DNA from: VRUE01 sp963729995
GTDB taxonomy: Bacteria; Actinomycetota; Thermoleophilia; Solirubrobacterales; 70-9
Length of the DNA stretch: 64,000 nucleotides
Assembly: GCA_963729995.1 (NCBI GenBank)
Contig: CAVSPF010000003.1
Location: 62,001-126,000, forward strand
Direction of reading: 5' to 3'
Below, in pieces: positions 51,108-59,681 of this stretch; position 1 is the first letter of the stretch; each line of letters opens with the position of its first letter. The notes beneath the pieces were generated by a model. That model searched no databases, was not told where the DNA came from, and saw nothing but the letters and a program-made list of their open reading frames with translations. The translations under genes were made by a program, and so were the position numbers.

Positions 51108-51881
51108 ATGCCCGATATCAAGCCACAGGTCTACAAGGACGAGCGCCCCGCGGCGTACTTCGACCAGTTCCACGAGCGGGCGCGCAGGGGCGTTGGCTGG
51201 ACCTACCCGCTGGTCCGCGCGATCGTCACCCTGCCGATGCTGCTGATCTACCGGGCCCGTGCAATCGGCCTCGGGAACGTGCCCAAGTCAGGCCCCCTGC
51301 TGCTCGCCCCCAACCACTTCAGTCAGCTGGATCACTTCTTCATCGGGCTCTTTCTCCGTCGCAAGATCCGCTTCATGGCGAAATCTCAGCTCTTCGGCCC
51401 GCCCGTCCTCACCTACATCTTCGCGCACGGCGGCGTCTTCCCCGTCCGCCGCGGCCACCACGACGAGGAGGCGTTCAAGACCGCGTTCACGATCCTCGAC
51501 CAGGGCGGGATGGTGTTGATCTACGCGGAGGGCGGTCGCTCCCGGAGCGGCAAGCTGGGGGAGCCCAAACCCGGCATCGGCCGTATCGCGCTGGAATCCG
51601 GCGCGCCCGTCGTCCCGATCGCCATTCACGGCTCCGCCAAGGTGCGGCGCTGGAAACGATTCCGCTTCCCCAAGGTCAGCGTGCAATTCGGCGAGCCGAT
51701 CTCCTTTCCGGTCGCGAAGTCCCCGAGTCGCGAGCGCCAGCTCGAAGTGGCGACGAAGATCTTCGACAGGGTGCGTGACATGTACACGACGCTGGAGGAG
51801 CGGGGCCGCCGCAACGTGATCCGCGCCCTGCGCGAGGGCCTGTCCGCCCCGGAGCCCGGCAAAACCTCGCCGGGAAGCTGA
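51108..51881 (+). CDS. 1-acyl-sn-glycerol-3-phosphate acyltransferase (PlsC-like)
   Basis: 257 aa. PNHFSQLDHFFIGLFL carries the NHxxxxD catalytic motif and YAEGGRSRSGKLGEPKPG the phosphate-binding motif. It transfers acyl groups to lysophosphatidate or a related acceptor. It is 53 nt after glpK, consistent with phospholipid synthesis from glycerol. Confidence 0.92.
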   Translation: MPDIKPQVYKDERPAAYFDQFHERARRGVGWTYPLVRAIVTLPMLLIYRARAIGLGNVPKSGPLLLAPNHFSQLDHFFIGLFLRRKIRFMAKSQLFGPPVLTYIFAHGGVFPVRRGHHDEEAFKTAFTILDQGGMVLIYAEGGRSRSGKLGEPKPGIGRIALESGAPVVPIAIHGSAKVRRWKRFRFPKVSVQFGEPISFPVAKSPSRERQLEVATKIFDRVRDMYTTLEERGRRNVIRALREGLSAPEPGKTSPGS

Positions 51882-51884
51882 CTC

Positions 51885-52796
51885 CTACTCGTAGCGAGCG
51901 TCGAGCTTCTCGTAGAACTCGGGGTCGTGGCCCGGGGTGACGATCGCGTTCGGGAACTCGCGGCTGAAGAGCTTCAGCTCCTGCAGCGAGCGGCGGTAGT
52001 TGTGGGCGTCGAAGGGGCGCGGCGCCAGCGGCGCGCTGCCGGCGAGCTGGCCCTGCATATAGACGGCGTCGCCCCCGATCACGAAATCGCGCTCCTCGAG
52101 GTGGGCGATCACCGACATGTGGCCGGCGCTATGGCCCGGGGTGTAGGCGAGCCGGACCGATCCGTCGCCGAAGAGGTCGAAGGCGCGACCGAAGGTTGCA
52201 TAGGAGTCGATTCCGCCGCGGTCGAAGTCAATCGTGCGGTAGTCGAATGCATAGTCGTAGTGGGCGCTCCGGTAACCGTTGAGAACGGGCCTGGGCCCGC
52301 TGGTGGCAGCCTCCCACTCGGCTTCGCTGAGGACGAAGGTCGACTGGGGGAACTCCGAGATCGCGGATGTGTGGTCGAGGTGCATGTGGGTCATCACGAC
52401 GAGCGGGATCTCGCCCGGATCGAGGCCGCGCTTGCGCAACTGGGCGGGCAGGTCTTCACCCGGCGCCAGCTCCGGCTTGCCGAAACGGGCCCCCAGCCTG
52501 CCGAGGTTCTCGCGCCCGTTGGTGGCGATCGAGGGGTGAAGGCCGGTATCCACGACGATCGCCCCGGCGCTCGGGTGGCGGATCAGGAACGCCGGGCAGG
52601 GGATCTTCACCGCCGGCTTGCCGGTGAGCAGGCCACGCAGCACCTTCAGCTTCTCGAGGTGCCCGCCGGGCCTTTCCATCATCGAGCGCGACCAGGTGAT
52701 GTGGCCGGCGACGATCGGTTCGACCGTCACGGTGGCCCCGGGCGTGCCGCCGGCCAACGGCTCATGCAGCGGTTTGGCCTCGACATGCACCTTCAT
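51885..52796 (-). CDS. Metallo-beta-lactamase fold hydrolase (N-acyl homoserine lactonase-like)
   Basis: 303 aa. MTHMHLDHTSAISEFP carries the HxHxDH metal motif, TPGHSAGHMSVIAHLE, GGDAVYMQG and TPGHDPEFY the other ligands. The layout matches AttM/AiiA-type lactonases and related hydrolases. ATG 52796 is used; ATG 52808 is in frame. Divergent from an SDR gene across a likely operator. Confidence 0.87.
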   Translation of the reverse strand: MKVHVEAKPLHEPLAGGTPGATVTVEPIVAGHITWSRSMMERPGGHLEKLKVLRGLLTGKPAVKIPCPAFLIRHPSAGAIVVDTGLHPSIATNGRENLGRLGARFGKPELAPGEDLPAQLRKRGLDPGEIPLVVMTHMHLDHTSAISEFPQSTFVLSEAEWEAATSGPRPVLNGYRSAHYDYAFDYRTIDFDRGGIDSYATFGRAFDLFGDGSVRLAYTPGHSAGHMSVIAHLEERDFVIGGDAVYMQGQLAGSAPLAPRPFDAHNYRRSLQELKLFSREFPNAIVTPGHDPEFYEKLDARYE

Positions 52797-52808
52797 GGAG
52801 AACCACAT

Positions 52809-52832
52809 TATCTGTGAAGGGACCCACAGATA
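52809..52832. promoter_or_regulatory. Inverted repeat operator between MBL and SDR genes
   Basis: TATCTGTG (52809-52816) and CACAGATA (52825-52832) are perfect arms with an 8-nt spacer, between the divergent starts at 52796 and 52846. The TAGGCT -10 box of the SDR gene (52831-52836) overlaps the right arm, so a bound repressor would block it. Confidence 0.6.
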
Positions 52833-52845
52833 GGCTTGCGCGACG

Positions 52846-53703
52846 ATGGTTGAAAGCGCCCGCTCGCGCATCTTCAGGCCCGGCTTGCTCGACGGGTCGG
52901 TCTGCGTCGTCTCCGGCGCGGGGACCGGGCTCGGCCGCGCCACCGCACTGGAGCTCGTCCGGCTGGGCGCGACGGTGACCGGCTGCGGACGGCGCGAGGA
53001 GCCGCTGGCCGAGACGGCGGCACTGGCCGCCCAGCTGCCCGGCGTCTTCGAGCGCGAGTCGATGGACATCCGCGACGAGGATCGGGTGGCGCAGCTCTTC
53101 GACGGCGTGATGGAACGGCACGGCCGGCTCGACGTGCTGGTCAACAACGCCGGCGGCCAGTTCATGGGCCCGGCCGAGGCGATCACCCCGAAAGGCTTCC
53201 GCACCGTGGTCGAGCTGAACGTGCAGGGGACGTGGCTGATGACCCACGCGGCAGCGACCAAGGCCTTCATTCCTCAGGGTGGCGGGAAGGTGCTGAGCGT
53301 CACCCTCTCTCCCCACAACGGGATGCCGGGGATGGTCCATTCGGGGGCGGCGCGCGCCGCCGTCGAGAACATGATGCGGACGCTTGCAATCGAGTGGTCC
53401 CGCTTCAACATCAAGCTCTGCTCGCTGGCGGCGGGGCAGTTCGGCACCGAGACGCTGCGAACCAAGTACCCCAAGGTGGTCACCGACAACGTCGAGCGCT
53501 CCATACCGCTGGGCAGGCTGGGGGAGCCCGAGGAGATGGCCTGGCTGGTCGCCTACCTGGCCTCGCCGGCCGGCGACTTCTTCTCGGGCACGACGATCAC
53601 GATCGACGGCGCCCGTGACGACTGGGCCGGCCCCTGGCCGCCGGAGGCAATCGCGGGGGAGACCGGCGAGCCGGTCGCCGAGGAGCGCCGCCCAAAGGGC
53701 TGA
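52846..53703 (+). CDS. SDR-family reductase (PECR/2,4-dienoyl-CoA reductase-like)
   Basis: 285 aa. NAD(P)-binding SGAGTGLGRATALELV and LVNNAGGQFMGPAEAI. The catalytic YxxxK is replaced by HSGAARAAVEN, as in peroxisomal trans-2-enoyl-CoA reductases and dienoyl-CoA reductases. So a reductase acting on enoyl-CoA is more likely than an alcohol dehydrogenase. Confidence 0.87.
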   Translation: MVESARSRIFRPGLLDGSVCVVSGAGTGLGRATALELVRLGATVTGCGRREEPLAETAALAAQLPGVFERESMDIRDEDRVAQLFDGVMERHGRLDVLVNNAGGQFMGPAEAITPKGFRTVVELNVQGTWLMTHAAATKAFIPQGGGKVLSVTLSPHNGMPGMVHSGAARAAVENMMRTLAIEWSRFNIKLCSLAAGQFGTETLRTKYPKVVTDNVERSIPLGRLGEPEEMAWLVAYLASPAGDFFSGTTITIDGARDDWAGPWPPEAIAGETGEPVAEERRPKG

Positions 53704-53715
53704 GCAACGACCCGC

Positions 53716-54165
53716 TCAGCTGCGTGGCTCGAGGATGACGAGCGGGATCTCGCGGTCGGTCCGCGCCTGGTAGTCGGCGTAGCCGTGGTAGGTCTCGACC
53801 GCCCGCGGCCAGAGGCGCTCACGCTCCTCCGCGGTGGCGACGCGGGCATGGACCGGGCGCCGCTTGGAGCCGACCTGCACGGTCGTGTCCGGGTTGGCCT
53901 TCAGGTTGTGAAGCCACCCCGGGTGCCTCGGGAAGCCGCCTTTGGAGGCGACGATCACCACATCGTCCCCGTCGGGGAAATAGAGGAGGGGCGTGGTTCG
54001 CCTCTTGCCGCTCTTGGCGCCCACATGGTCGAGCAGCAAGATCCGCGGCATTCCGGGCAAGCTGTGCCCGATCCGCCCGCCCGTCACCCGGTAGGCCAGC
54101 GTGTGAAGGCCCATGACCCGCCGGACCAGGGGCCACGTCCGGTCGGCAACGTCGAGGTAGCTCAT
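53716..54165 (-). CDS. F420-dependent nitroreductase-family (Ddn-type) protein
   Basis: 149 aa. LLLDHVGAKSGKRRTTPLLY, ASKGGFPRHPGWLHNLKANP and the C-terminal YHGYADYQARTDREIPLVIL match the deazaflavin-dependent (DUF385) family. Its presence implies that the host makes F420. Substrate unknown. Confidence 0.92.
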   Translation of the reverse strand: MSYLDVADRTWPLVRRVMGLHTLAYRVTGGRIGHSLPGMPRILLLDHVGAKSGKRRTTPLLYFPDGDDVVIVASKGGFPRHPGWLHNLKANPDTTVQVGSKRRPVHARVATAEERERLWPRAVETYHGYADYQARTDREIPLVILEPRS

Positions 54166-54208
54166 CAGGAGGAACCTAGCGAGAGTCGCCGACCGGTGTG
54201 AAGCGGGC

Positions 54209-55039
54209 TCAGGTGTACATGCCTCCGAACATGCCCCCGGTGATGTTCAGCACCTGGCCGTGGACGTAGTTGGCCAGCGGGGAGGCGAGGAAGAGGACGG
54301 GGCCTGCCGCCTCCTTGGGCTGTGCCGGGCGGCCGAGCGGGATGATCGCCGCGGCCATCTGCCGCATCTGCTCCGGGATGCCCAGCTCGATCTTCTCGCC
54401 GGTCGGAGAGGTCATCTCTCCGCCGCTCTCCTTGGCCGCGGTCAGCCGCGTTTCCACGAAGCCGAAGGCGACGGCGTTGACATTGATCTTGAACTGGCCC
54501 CACTCCTTGGCAAGGGTTTTCGTGATGCCGACGACGCCCATCTTCGCGGCCGAGTAGTTGACCTGGCCGGCATTGCCCATCGTCCCCGACGTCGAGGAGA
54601 CGTTGATCAGCTTGCGGAAGACCTCCTTGCCCTCGTTGCGCTCCGCCTTGGCGGCCTCGCGCCAGTGGGGGGCGAGCGCCCGGGCGACGCGGAAGGGCAC
54701 GACGGTGTGGATGTCGAGCATCGCCTGGAACTGCTCGTCGCTCATCTTGTGGGCGACGCCATCCCAGGTGTAGCCGGCGTTGTTGACGACGATGTCGACG
54801 CCGCCGAAGGCGTCGACCGCGGCGGCGACCAGCTCGTCGGCCGCGCCCTCCTTGGTCAGGTCGCCCGCGTGGACGGCCGTCTCGCCGTCGATCTCGCCTG
54901 CCGCCTGCTCCGCGACGTCGGCGTCGAGGTCGTTGATGAGCACCTTGGCGCCCTCGCCGGCGAACAGTTCAGCGGTGGCCCGGCCGATCCCCCTGGCGGA
55001 GCCGGTGACGATTGCCGCTTTCCCATCGAGAAGTCCCAT
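54209..55039 (-). CDS. 3-oxoacyl-ACP reductase-like SDR
   Basis: 276 aa. AIVTGSARGIGRATAELFAG, VVNNAGYTWDGVAHKM and the catalytic YSAAKMGVVGIT (YxxxK) are complete. ATG 55039 has AAGGAGA upstream. FabG-like fold; the actual substrate may be an acyl-CoA or another ketone. Confidence 0.92.
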   Translation of the reverse strand: MGLLDGKAAIVTGSARGIGRATAELFAGEGAKVLINDLDADVAEQAAGEIDGETAVHAGDLTKEGAADELVAAAVDAFGGVDIVVNNAGYTWDGVAHKMSDEQFQAMLDIHTVVPFRVARALAPHWREAAKAERNEGKEVFRKLINVSSTSGTMGNAGQVNYSAAKMGVVGITKTLAKEWGQFKINVNAVAFGFVETRLTAAKESGGEMTSPTGEKIELGIPEQMRQMAAAIIPLGRPAQPKEAAGPVLFLASPLANYVHGQVLNITGGMFGGMYT

Positions 55040-55235
55040 CGGTCTGCGTTCTCCTTGTCGTTCGTGAAGTTCGGCCGGGAGGCTACAAGGAACGGCGTAA
55101 CCCTGGTTGACTGGCCAGTCGATCGAAGGGCCTTCGATGCGGCGGCCGGCAGCGGTGACGCCGGACGATCGTCCAGTTTGGCTGCGGCAAAGCTCAAAAC
55201 CGCCCTGACATTCGACGACAATCGCCGTTGTACAA

Positions 55236-55259
55236 ATTGGAAGAAACGATTCTTCCAAT
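55236..55259. promoter_or_regulatory. Inverted repeat in the intergenic region 55040-55322
   Basis: ATTGGAAGAA (55236-55245) and TTCTTCCAAT (55250-55259) are perfect arms separated by ACGA, TetR-like geometry. GTTAGA (55273-55278) and TCTAAC (55284-55289) form a second, smaller dyad. Divergent between an SDR gene and a secreted protein gene. Confidence 0.55.
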
Positions 55260-55322
55260 ACAGGGTCAACCTGTTAGAGCAGGTCTAACTTTGGTTATAG
55301 CCAGAGCAAGGGGGACAGTGGA

Positions 55323-55733
55323 ATGAGTCGATTGCGCAGCAGTTTGATCGTCGCGCTTGGTGTCGCGGCGCTCGCCATCCCGGCGGGAGCCATCGCCAAG
55401 CAGGGCGAAAACCACGGCAAAGCCAACGGCCACGTGAAGACGCATAACGTCGCATACGTCTTCAAGGGCATCTACAAGGGCGAAAGCATGGTCGAAGTCA
55501 AGAGCGGCAACTCCCGCGTCCGCAAGGGCGGGTTCGTCGGCCAGACGGTGACCTTCGACCTCACGAACGCCCGGATCGTCGTTGCCGACACCAACACGGA
55601 CGGCCAGAAGACCCTGGCCGACGTCATGACCGGCGACAAGGTCCTGGTCAAGGCGAGCCTGCCGCGCAAAGCGCCCGGCAGCCAGCCGTTCGCCGCGAAG
55701 CGCCTGGTCGACCAGACGCACCCGGCCAGCTGA
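55323..55733 (+). CDS. Secreted DUF5666-like protein
   Basis: 136 aa with a signal peptide (LIVALGVAALAIPAGAIA). The mature part has NVAYVFKGIYKGESMVEV and ADVMTGDKVLVKASLPRKA, a small beta-rich domain reminiscent of the DUF5666 OB-like family. A GGGGGAC Shine-Dalgarno-like stretch precedes ATG 55323. Role unknown. Confidence 0.75.
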   Translation: MSRLRSSLIVALGVAALAIPAGAIAKQGENHGKANGHVKTHNVAYVFKGIYKGESMVEVKSGNSRVRKGGFVGQTVTFDLTNARIVVADTNTDGQKTLADVMTGDKVLVKASLPRKAPGSQPFAAKRLVDQTHPAS

Positions 55734-55748
55734 GCCACTCCGCATCAT

Positions 55749-55785
55749 GAGCCGGGCGGGCGCCCTGCGGCGACCCGCCCGGCTC
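55749..55785. terminator. Bidirectional hairpin terminator
   Basis: A perfect 12-bp stem, GAGCCGGGCGGG (55749-55760) with CCCGCCCGGCTC (55774-55785), with inner CGCC/GGCG pairing, between convergent genes. Confidence 0.65.
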
Positions 55786-55792
55786 GCATGCG

Positions 55793-56098
55793 TCAGCCCA
55801 TCGAGCGCTCCTCGACGACCTCGAAGACGCCGTCGGCGCCTACCGATTCGACCAGCTCGTCGGTCGCCGCACGACGTCGGTCGTATTCGCCGCCGCTCTC
55901 CTGGCCGGCGCGCAGCTCCTCCAGCGTGCCGTCGAAGAAGCCAAAGGTGATCACCTCGTTCTCGTCGGCGACGTTGCGGAGGGCGTAGAAGCGCTTCCAG
56001 CCGGCTGGCGCCTCGACCCCCTCCGGGGGCATGAACGCCTGTTTGAAGTCCTCGAAGGCCCCGGGCTTCAACTTGCGGACGGTCAGTGCACAGAGCAT
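55793..56098 (-). CDS. ABM-like small protein (hypothetical)
   Basis: 101 aa, starting MLCALTVRKLKPGAFEDFKQ. The alternation of strands and helices resembles the small dimeric alpha-beta barrel of antibiotic-biosynthesis monooxygenase-like proteins, but no catalytic residues can be assigned. ATG 56098 has GAGAGG just upstream; a longer in-frame start lacks one. Confidence 0.7.
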   Translation of the reverse strand: MLCALTVRKLKPGAFEDFKQAFMPPEGVEAPAGWKRFYALRNVADENEVITFGFFDGTLEELRAGQESGGEYDRRRAATDELVESVGADGVFEVVEERSMG

Positions 56099-56145
56099 CT
56101 CTCTCCTCTCGTTTGCCTGCCTCTCTGCTGAACGTATTCCCGGTA

Positions 56146-56586
56146 TCACCCTGGAGCAATCGCCGCGAGATCCTTGGGTCTGAGCAAGGCGATCAGGGTG
56201 TTTCCATCGATGACTGCGAGCCCGCCCTTGCGCAGCTTGACCTTTGCGCCGGTGAGCCGCGCGACCTCGTTCGAGAAGTCGGGCTCATGGCCGACGAACA
56301 GGACATCGCCCCTGCCGGCGGCGAGCTCAAGGGCGTCAAACGGACCGCCGCGCAGCTCCACTCTCCTTTCGGGCGCGATCCCGAGCGGCCGGCAGGCGAG
56401 GTGGGCCGTGTCCGCTGCGCGGACCTTCGGGCTCGTCAGGCAGGCGTCGATCTCGGCGCCCAACCGGTCCAGCGCCAGTCCCGCGACCTCCGCCTGCCGC
56501 CTTCCCTTCGCGGTCAGCCGCCGCGCCGCATCATCGCCATCGTCGGTCTCTGCGTCCCCGTGTCGCAGCAGGTAGATCATCTGCAT
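56146..56586 (-). CDS. sixA: Phosphohistidine phosphatase SixA-like
   Basis: 146 aa. MIYLLRHGDAETDDGDDAAR carries the RHG motif and LFVGHEPDFSNEVARL the second His. It removes phosphate from histidine-phosphotransfer domains in E. coli; the partner is unknown here. Its start overlaps the preceding amidase stop by 10 nt. Confidence 0.92.
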   Translation of the reverse strand: MQMIYLLRHGDAETDDGDDAARRLTAKGRRQAEVAGLALDRLGAEIDACLTSPKVRAADTAHLACRPLGIAPERRVELRGGPFDALELAAGRGDVLFVGHEPDFSNEVARLTGAKVKLRKGGLAVIDGNTLIALLRPKDLAAIAPG

Positions 56587-57329
56587 GCGCCAAGCGTTCG
56601 AAGCTTGCGGCGGTAGATCTGCATCGACTGGCGGCTCCAGTCGCTGTGGGTTTGGCGGCGGAGGCTGGCGACGCGCTCGCGGTGGTAGGGCGAGGTGAGG
56701 CTCTCGCTGTGTCCGATCACGTCGCGCAGCCTGATGTGGAAGCGGCAGCGCAGGTACTGGGTCAGCCGCAGGGAGGCGCGCAGCTGGCGGCGGTTGCCGA
56801 GCACGTCGGCGTCGCGGAAGCCGGTGTGCTCGATCCCGATCGCGGTCCAGTTGAGGCCGACCGTGTGCCGGCAGCGGATCGCCAGGTGGACGAGTTCGTA
56901 GATGCGCCCGGAGCCGGAGACGACGAAGTTGGAGCAGACCTGGGGCAGTTCGTGCAGCTCGACGTCGGGCACGTCAGGGGCGAAGGTGCTGTAGACGGCG
57001 GCGGCGCTGCTCGCCACCGCGATGTGCTCGACGATCACGTGCGGGTGCGTCAACCGCCAGGTGGGTTCGCCGTAATGGCGCTCGGAGTAGGCCGCCATCT
57101 GGCGCTTGCGCTTGGGTGGGAAGGGGATGAGCCACTTCGTTATCGGGGGACGTGGTGCGGATCGCAGGGCTCGCCCGCCGTGGCTGGGCGTCGCCGCCCG
57201 AGCGGCAGGCGGGGTGCCGCTTGACCCACTCGACTGAACCGCCGCGAGCGCAGAGAGCGCGAGTACGGCCGCGGCGAGGGCGATCGCAATGTTGCGGGCG
57301 ATCATCCTCTTGGCCAGCCAAGACAGCAT
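56577..57329 (-). CDS. N-acetylmuramoyl-L-alanine amidase (Amidase_2)
   Basis: 250 aa with an N-terminal signal/anchor (IARNIAIALAAAVLALSALA) and an Amidase_2 domain (about 80-230): HVIVEHIAVASSAAAVYSTF, GIEHTGF and DVIGHSESLTSPY contain the zinc ligands. It cleaves the amide between muramic acid and the peptide stem in peptidoglycan. Confidence 0.9.
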   Translation of the reverse strand: MLSWLAKRMIARNIAIALAAAVLALSALAAVQSSGSSGTPPAARAATPSHGGRALRSAPRPPITKWLIPFPPKRKRQMAAYSERHYGEPTWRLTHPHVIVEHIAVASSAAAVYSTFAPDVPDVELHELPQVCSNFVVSGSGRIYELVHLAIRCRHTVGLNWTAIGIEHTGFRDADVLGNRRQLRASLRLTQYLRCRFHIRLRDVIGHSESLTSPYHRERVASLRRQTHSDWSRQSMQIYRRKLRTLGACR

Positions 57330-57335
57330 CGGCGC

Positions 57336-57935
57336 CTACCGGCCCTCTGCCATCGCCCGGAGCGCCTCGCGGCCGCCGCCGAGCAGCGGGTCGCCGTGGG
57401 CGAAGAGCAGGTGCTCGAAGTCCTCATCGAGGAGTGCGGAGCAGCGCTCGCGGATGCGATGCTTCACACCTTCGGGGTCGTCGCCGATCAGGCTGTCGGG
57501 TACGAAGCCAACTTCGCCATGGTGGATGAGGCTGTCGGCGAAGAGCAGGGCACCGCCGTTGGGGGCCTCGATGCGGAGCACGGTGTCGTCCGGGCAAATC
57601 GCGTCCATCTCCAGGGCGGTCACGTCCTCCGCAAGCCGGTCCCCGAACGAGAACCCGCCCACCTTCGGACCACCTCCGAACTCGTGCAGCCCCGTCTCAT
57701 GGCACAGGATCGGGCAGGCAAAGCGCTCGGCAAGCTGCGGTGCGTGCCTGAGGTGATGCCGGTTCGACAGCACGATCCGCCGCACGTCCCGCCCGTCGAA
57801 CCACTCGATCCCCTCGTCCGGCAGCAGCGGGTCGATCGCCGTGCCCGAGCCCGCCACGAAGTGGCAGCCCACCTCGATCTTGATCCGCAGGTGGACGGCC
57901 TTCCAGTGGAAGACCCCGTCAAGAACTTCTTCCAT
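57336..57935 (-). CDS. Metallo-beta-lactamase-fold-like protein
   Basis: 199 aa. IVLSNRHHLRHAPQLAERF resembles the HxHxxH region and HGEVGFVPDSLIG, LLFAHGDPLLGGG contain possible ligands. The fold is supported but key residues are not canonical; activity unknown. Confidence 0.7.
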   Translation of the reverse strand: MEEVLDGVFHWKAVHLRIKIEVGCHFVAGSGTAIDPLLPDEGIEWFDGRDVRRIVLSNRHHLRHAPQLAERFACPILCHETGLHEFGGGPKVGGFSFGDRLAEDVTALEMDAICPDDTVLRIEAPNGGALLFADSLIHHGEVGFVPDSLIGDDPEGVKHRIRERCSALLDEDFEHLLFAHGDPLLGGGREALRAMAEGR

Positions 57936-57979
57936 GCGCCAACGCTACCCGCTCGCGCGTGGGCTTACCATCGATCGCG

Positions 57980-58129
57980 ATGCCCCTCGCCCTCGGTCGC
58001 TTCCTCCTCTTCCGCGAGATCTCCAGAGGGGGATGGATCGCGATCGTCGCCGTGGTGGCGATCGTCCTGCTGCTGCGCTACTGGCCGCGGATCACCGCCT
58101 GGGTCGAGCACCGCTGGCGGTCAAGGTGA
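57980..58129 (+). CDS. Small single-pass membrane protein, 49 aa
   Basis: 49 aa: MPLALGRFLLFREISRGG followed by a hydrophobic helix (IAIVAVVAIVLLLRY) and a basic tail. TACCAT lies 8 nt before the ATG. Codon start and -10 box support a gene; function unknown. Confidence 0.6.
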   Translation: MPLALGRFLLFREISRGGWIAIVAVVAIVLLLRYWPRITAWVEHRWRSR

Positions 58130-58142
58130 CCGACCGCGCCTC

Positions 58143-58183
58143 TCCCTACAGCCCCATCTGCCGGCCGAGGATCTCCTTCATGA
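58143..58183 (+). other. Left attachment-site copy (attL) of the integrative element
   Basis: 41 bp matching 63108-63148 at 40 of 41 positions (G at 58151 vs A at 63116); identical from 58152 to 58183. On the minus strand it encodes the final residues of an acyl-CoA dehydrogenase and its stop (GRQMGL-stop), so it is the duplicated end of that gene. Confidence 0.85.
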
Positions 58184-58298
58184 GTGCCGAGCCTGGCACG
58201 GGCGGACACGCCAGATCATCAACGGGCAAAGATCCCCCGCAAATGAGTCTGTTCGAGGAAGAGGGCGATGATCGCGTGTGACCGCCGCTGGCCGGCCT

Positions 58299-58321
58299 GA
58301 TGTGTCCGGATTGTGTCCGCC
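58299..58321 (+). repeat. Putative integrase arm-type repeat, left
   Basis: A 23-bp stretch starting GATGTGTCCG and ending TTGTGTCCGCC, with 21 of 23 bases matching 63043-63065, each holding two TGTCCG units. In the excised circle the two copies would lie on opposite sides of the attachment core, about 51 bp and 116 bp away. Confidence 0.6.
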
Positions 58322-58341
58322 GGAACTGCCCGCATGGGCGC

Positions 58342-58347
58342 TACCAT
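58342..58347 (+). promoter_or_regulatory. -10 box of the leaderless antitoxin gene
   Basis: TACCAT ends 6 nt before ATG 58354. Confidence 0.5.
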
Positions 58348-58353
58348 TGCCGC

Positions 58354-58605
58354 ATGACCGCGACGCCAACCACCCGCGTCGAGATCGACACCGATCTGCT
58401 TGATCGGCTGCGCAAGCGCCGTCCCGAGCAGAACGACCGCGAACTGCTCGAAAGTGCTGCTCGCATCCAGTTGGGACGCGAGGCAATAACCCGCGTGAGG
58501 AAGCGCTTTGCCGGTGTGCCAATGGAGGAGATCGAACGGGAAGCCGTCAAGGCAGTGCGCGAGGTTCGCCGCGAACGCGCCGCCGAACGGCGAGCCGCCA
58601 GTTGA
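58354..58605 (+). CDS. VapB-like antitoxin
   Basis: 83 aa, short helical, with TRVEIDTDLLDRLRKRRPEQ at the N-terminus, a ribbon-helix-helix-like DNA-binding start, and a basic tail that would hold the toxin. The stop overlaps the toxin start (TTGA). An ATG at 58354 with a -10 box 6 nt upstream. Confidence 0.8.
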   Translation: MTATPTTRVEIDTDLLDRLRKRRPEQNDRELLESAARIQLGREAITRVRKRFAGVPMEEIEREAVKAVREVRRERAAERRAAS

Positions 58606-59027
58606 AGCGGCTGGTCATCGACGCCAGCACACTGGTGTCTGGGATCACCGGCTCCCGCAGCGAGAGCCCACCGTGCCTCATCTACGACGCCGTCTCGGAG
58701 ATGAGCGTCGAGGCGATCATCTGCCCACGCCTGCTGGCCGAGATCGAGCGCGGTCTGAGAAAGCCGTACTTCCGCGAGTCGATAGAGGAGCAGGAGATCG
58801 CTGAAGCCGTCTCGATCATCCGCGACGCCGGGACGCTTCTCGATGATCCCGCCGATCCCCCCGCGGTTCTGCGCGATCCCGAGGACGACTACCTCGTCGC
58901 GCTTGCTCACGAGGCGGATGCGGAGGCGATAGTCACCGGGGACCGCGACCTGCTCGATCACGATGACCTGAAGCCACCCGCCGTCGATGCACGAGCGGCC
59001 TGCAGGCTGCTCGGCATGAGCGACTGA
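58602..59027 (+). CDS. PIN-domain VapC-like toxin
   Basis: 141 aa of the COG1569-type PIN family. Asp7 in VIDASTLVSG, Glu in CPRLLAEIERGL, Asp in PEDDYLVALA and TGDRDLL give the acidic site of a metal-dependent RNase. TTG start overlapping the antitoxin stop. It probably provides addiction for the island. Confidence 0.85.
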   Translation: MKRLVIDASTLVSGITGSRSESPPCLIYDAVSEMSVEAIICPRLLAEIERGLRKPYFRESIEEQEIAEAVSIIRDAGTLLDDPADPPAVLRDPEDDYLVALAHEADAEAIVTGDRDLLDHDDLKPPAVDARAACRLLGMSD

Positions 59028-59189
59028 GCGGGACGATCGCCGATAGCTTTAGGGAGTGGATTGTCCCATGCGGTCGGAGCGTTACCCGGCCGTCACGGGG
59101 CACGTCCGTCAGCGCTGAAAACCTCATCGAGCCGCCGCGAGGTAAACGACTGCCGCAATTGGCCGATCCTGTGTATCCGCGCCAGGGCC

Positions 59190-59195
59190 TATCAT
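59190..59195 (+). promoter_or_regulatory. -10 box of leaderless HNH-like gene
   Basis: TATCAT ends 7 nt before ATG 59203. Confidence 0.5.
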
Positions 59196-59202
59196 CGAAC
59201 GG

Positions 59203-59526
59203 ATGGCAACCGAGATCCAAAAGCGCACTGCACGGGAAGCAGTCAAGCGCGCCGTCCGGTCAGGCCGACTCATCAAGCCGAAAGCTTGCGAGGAGTGCGG
59301 CTCAACAAGCGAAGCGCCCCACGCACATCACTCCGACTACTCGAAGCCGCTCGCGGTCGAATGGCTGTGTCGCGAATGCCATGGCTTTAGGCACCTCGAC
59401 GCTGGCGACATGGAGCCATCGCAGCTGACGTGGGCCTTTTCACGAGCGGGCGTCGTCGATGCATTCCTGCCGCCATGGACCGAAGGCGGCGAAGATGCCG
59501 ACTACGTGGCATGGGGCGGTCGCTAA
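59203..59526 (+). CDS. Zinc-finger HNH-like phage-type protein
   Basis: 107 aa. CEECGSTSEAPHAHHSDYSK and PLAVEWLCRECHGFRHLDAG carry two CxxC pairs and the His cluster of the HNH-like/zinc-finger proteins common in phages and plasmids. The active HNH residues are only partly recognisable, so nuclease activity is uncertain. Confidence 0.8.
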   Translation: MATEIQKRTAREAVKRAVRSGRLIKPKACEECGSTSEAPHAHHSDYSKPLAVEWLCRECHGFRHLDAGDMEPSQLTWAFSRAGVVDAFLPPWTEGGEDADYVAWGGR

Positions 59527-59681
59527 ACGCTCAATAGCGGGTCGAGGCTGGACCGCTTCTGCTGGCGACCGGGTCCGTCCTGTCGTGTGGGTGGCGTCGT
59601 CACGATAGATCGGCCTACCCTCGCGGCGCCGGCGCTCGACTCTCCATAACTAACGTCCGAGGTCATGAACATGCCCTCCGG

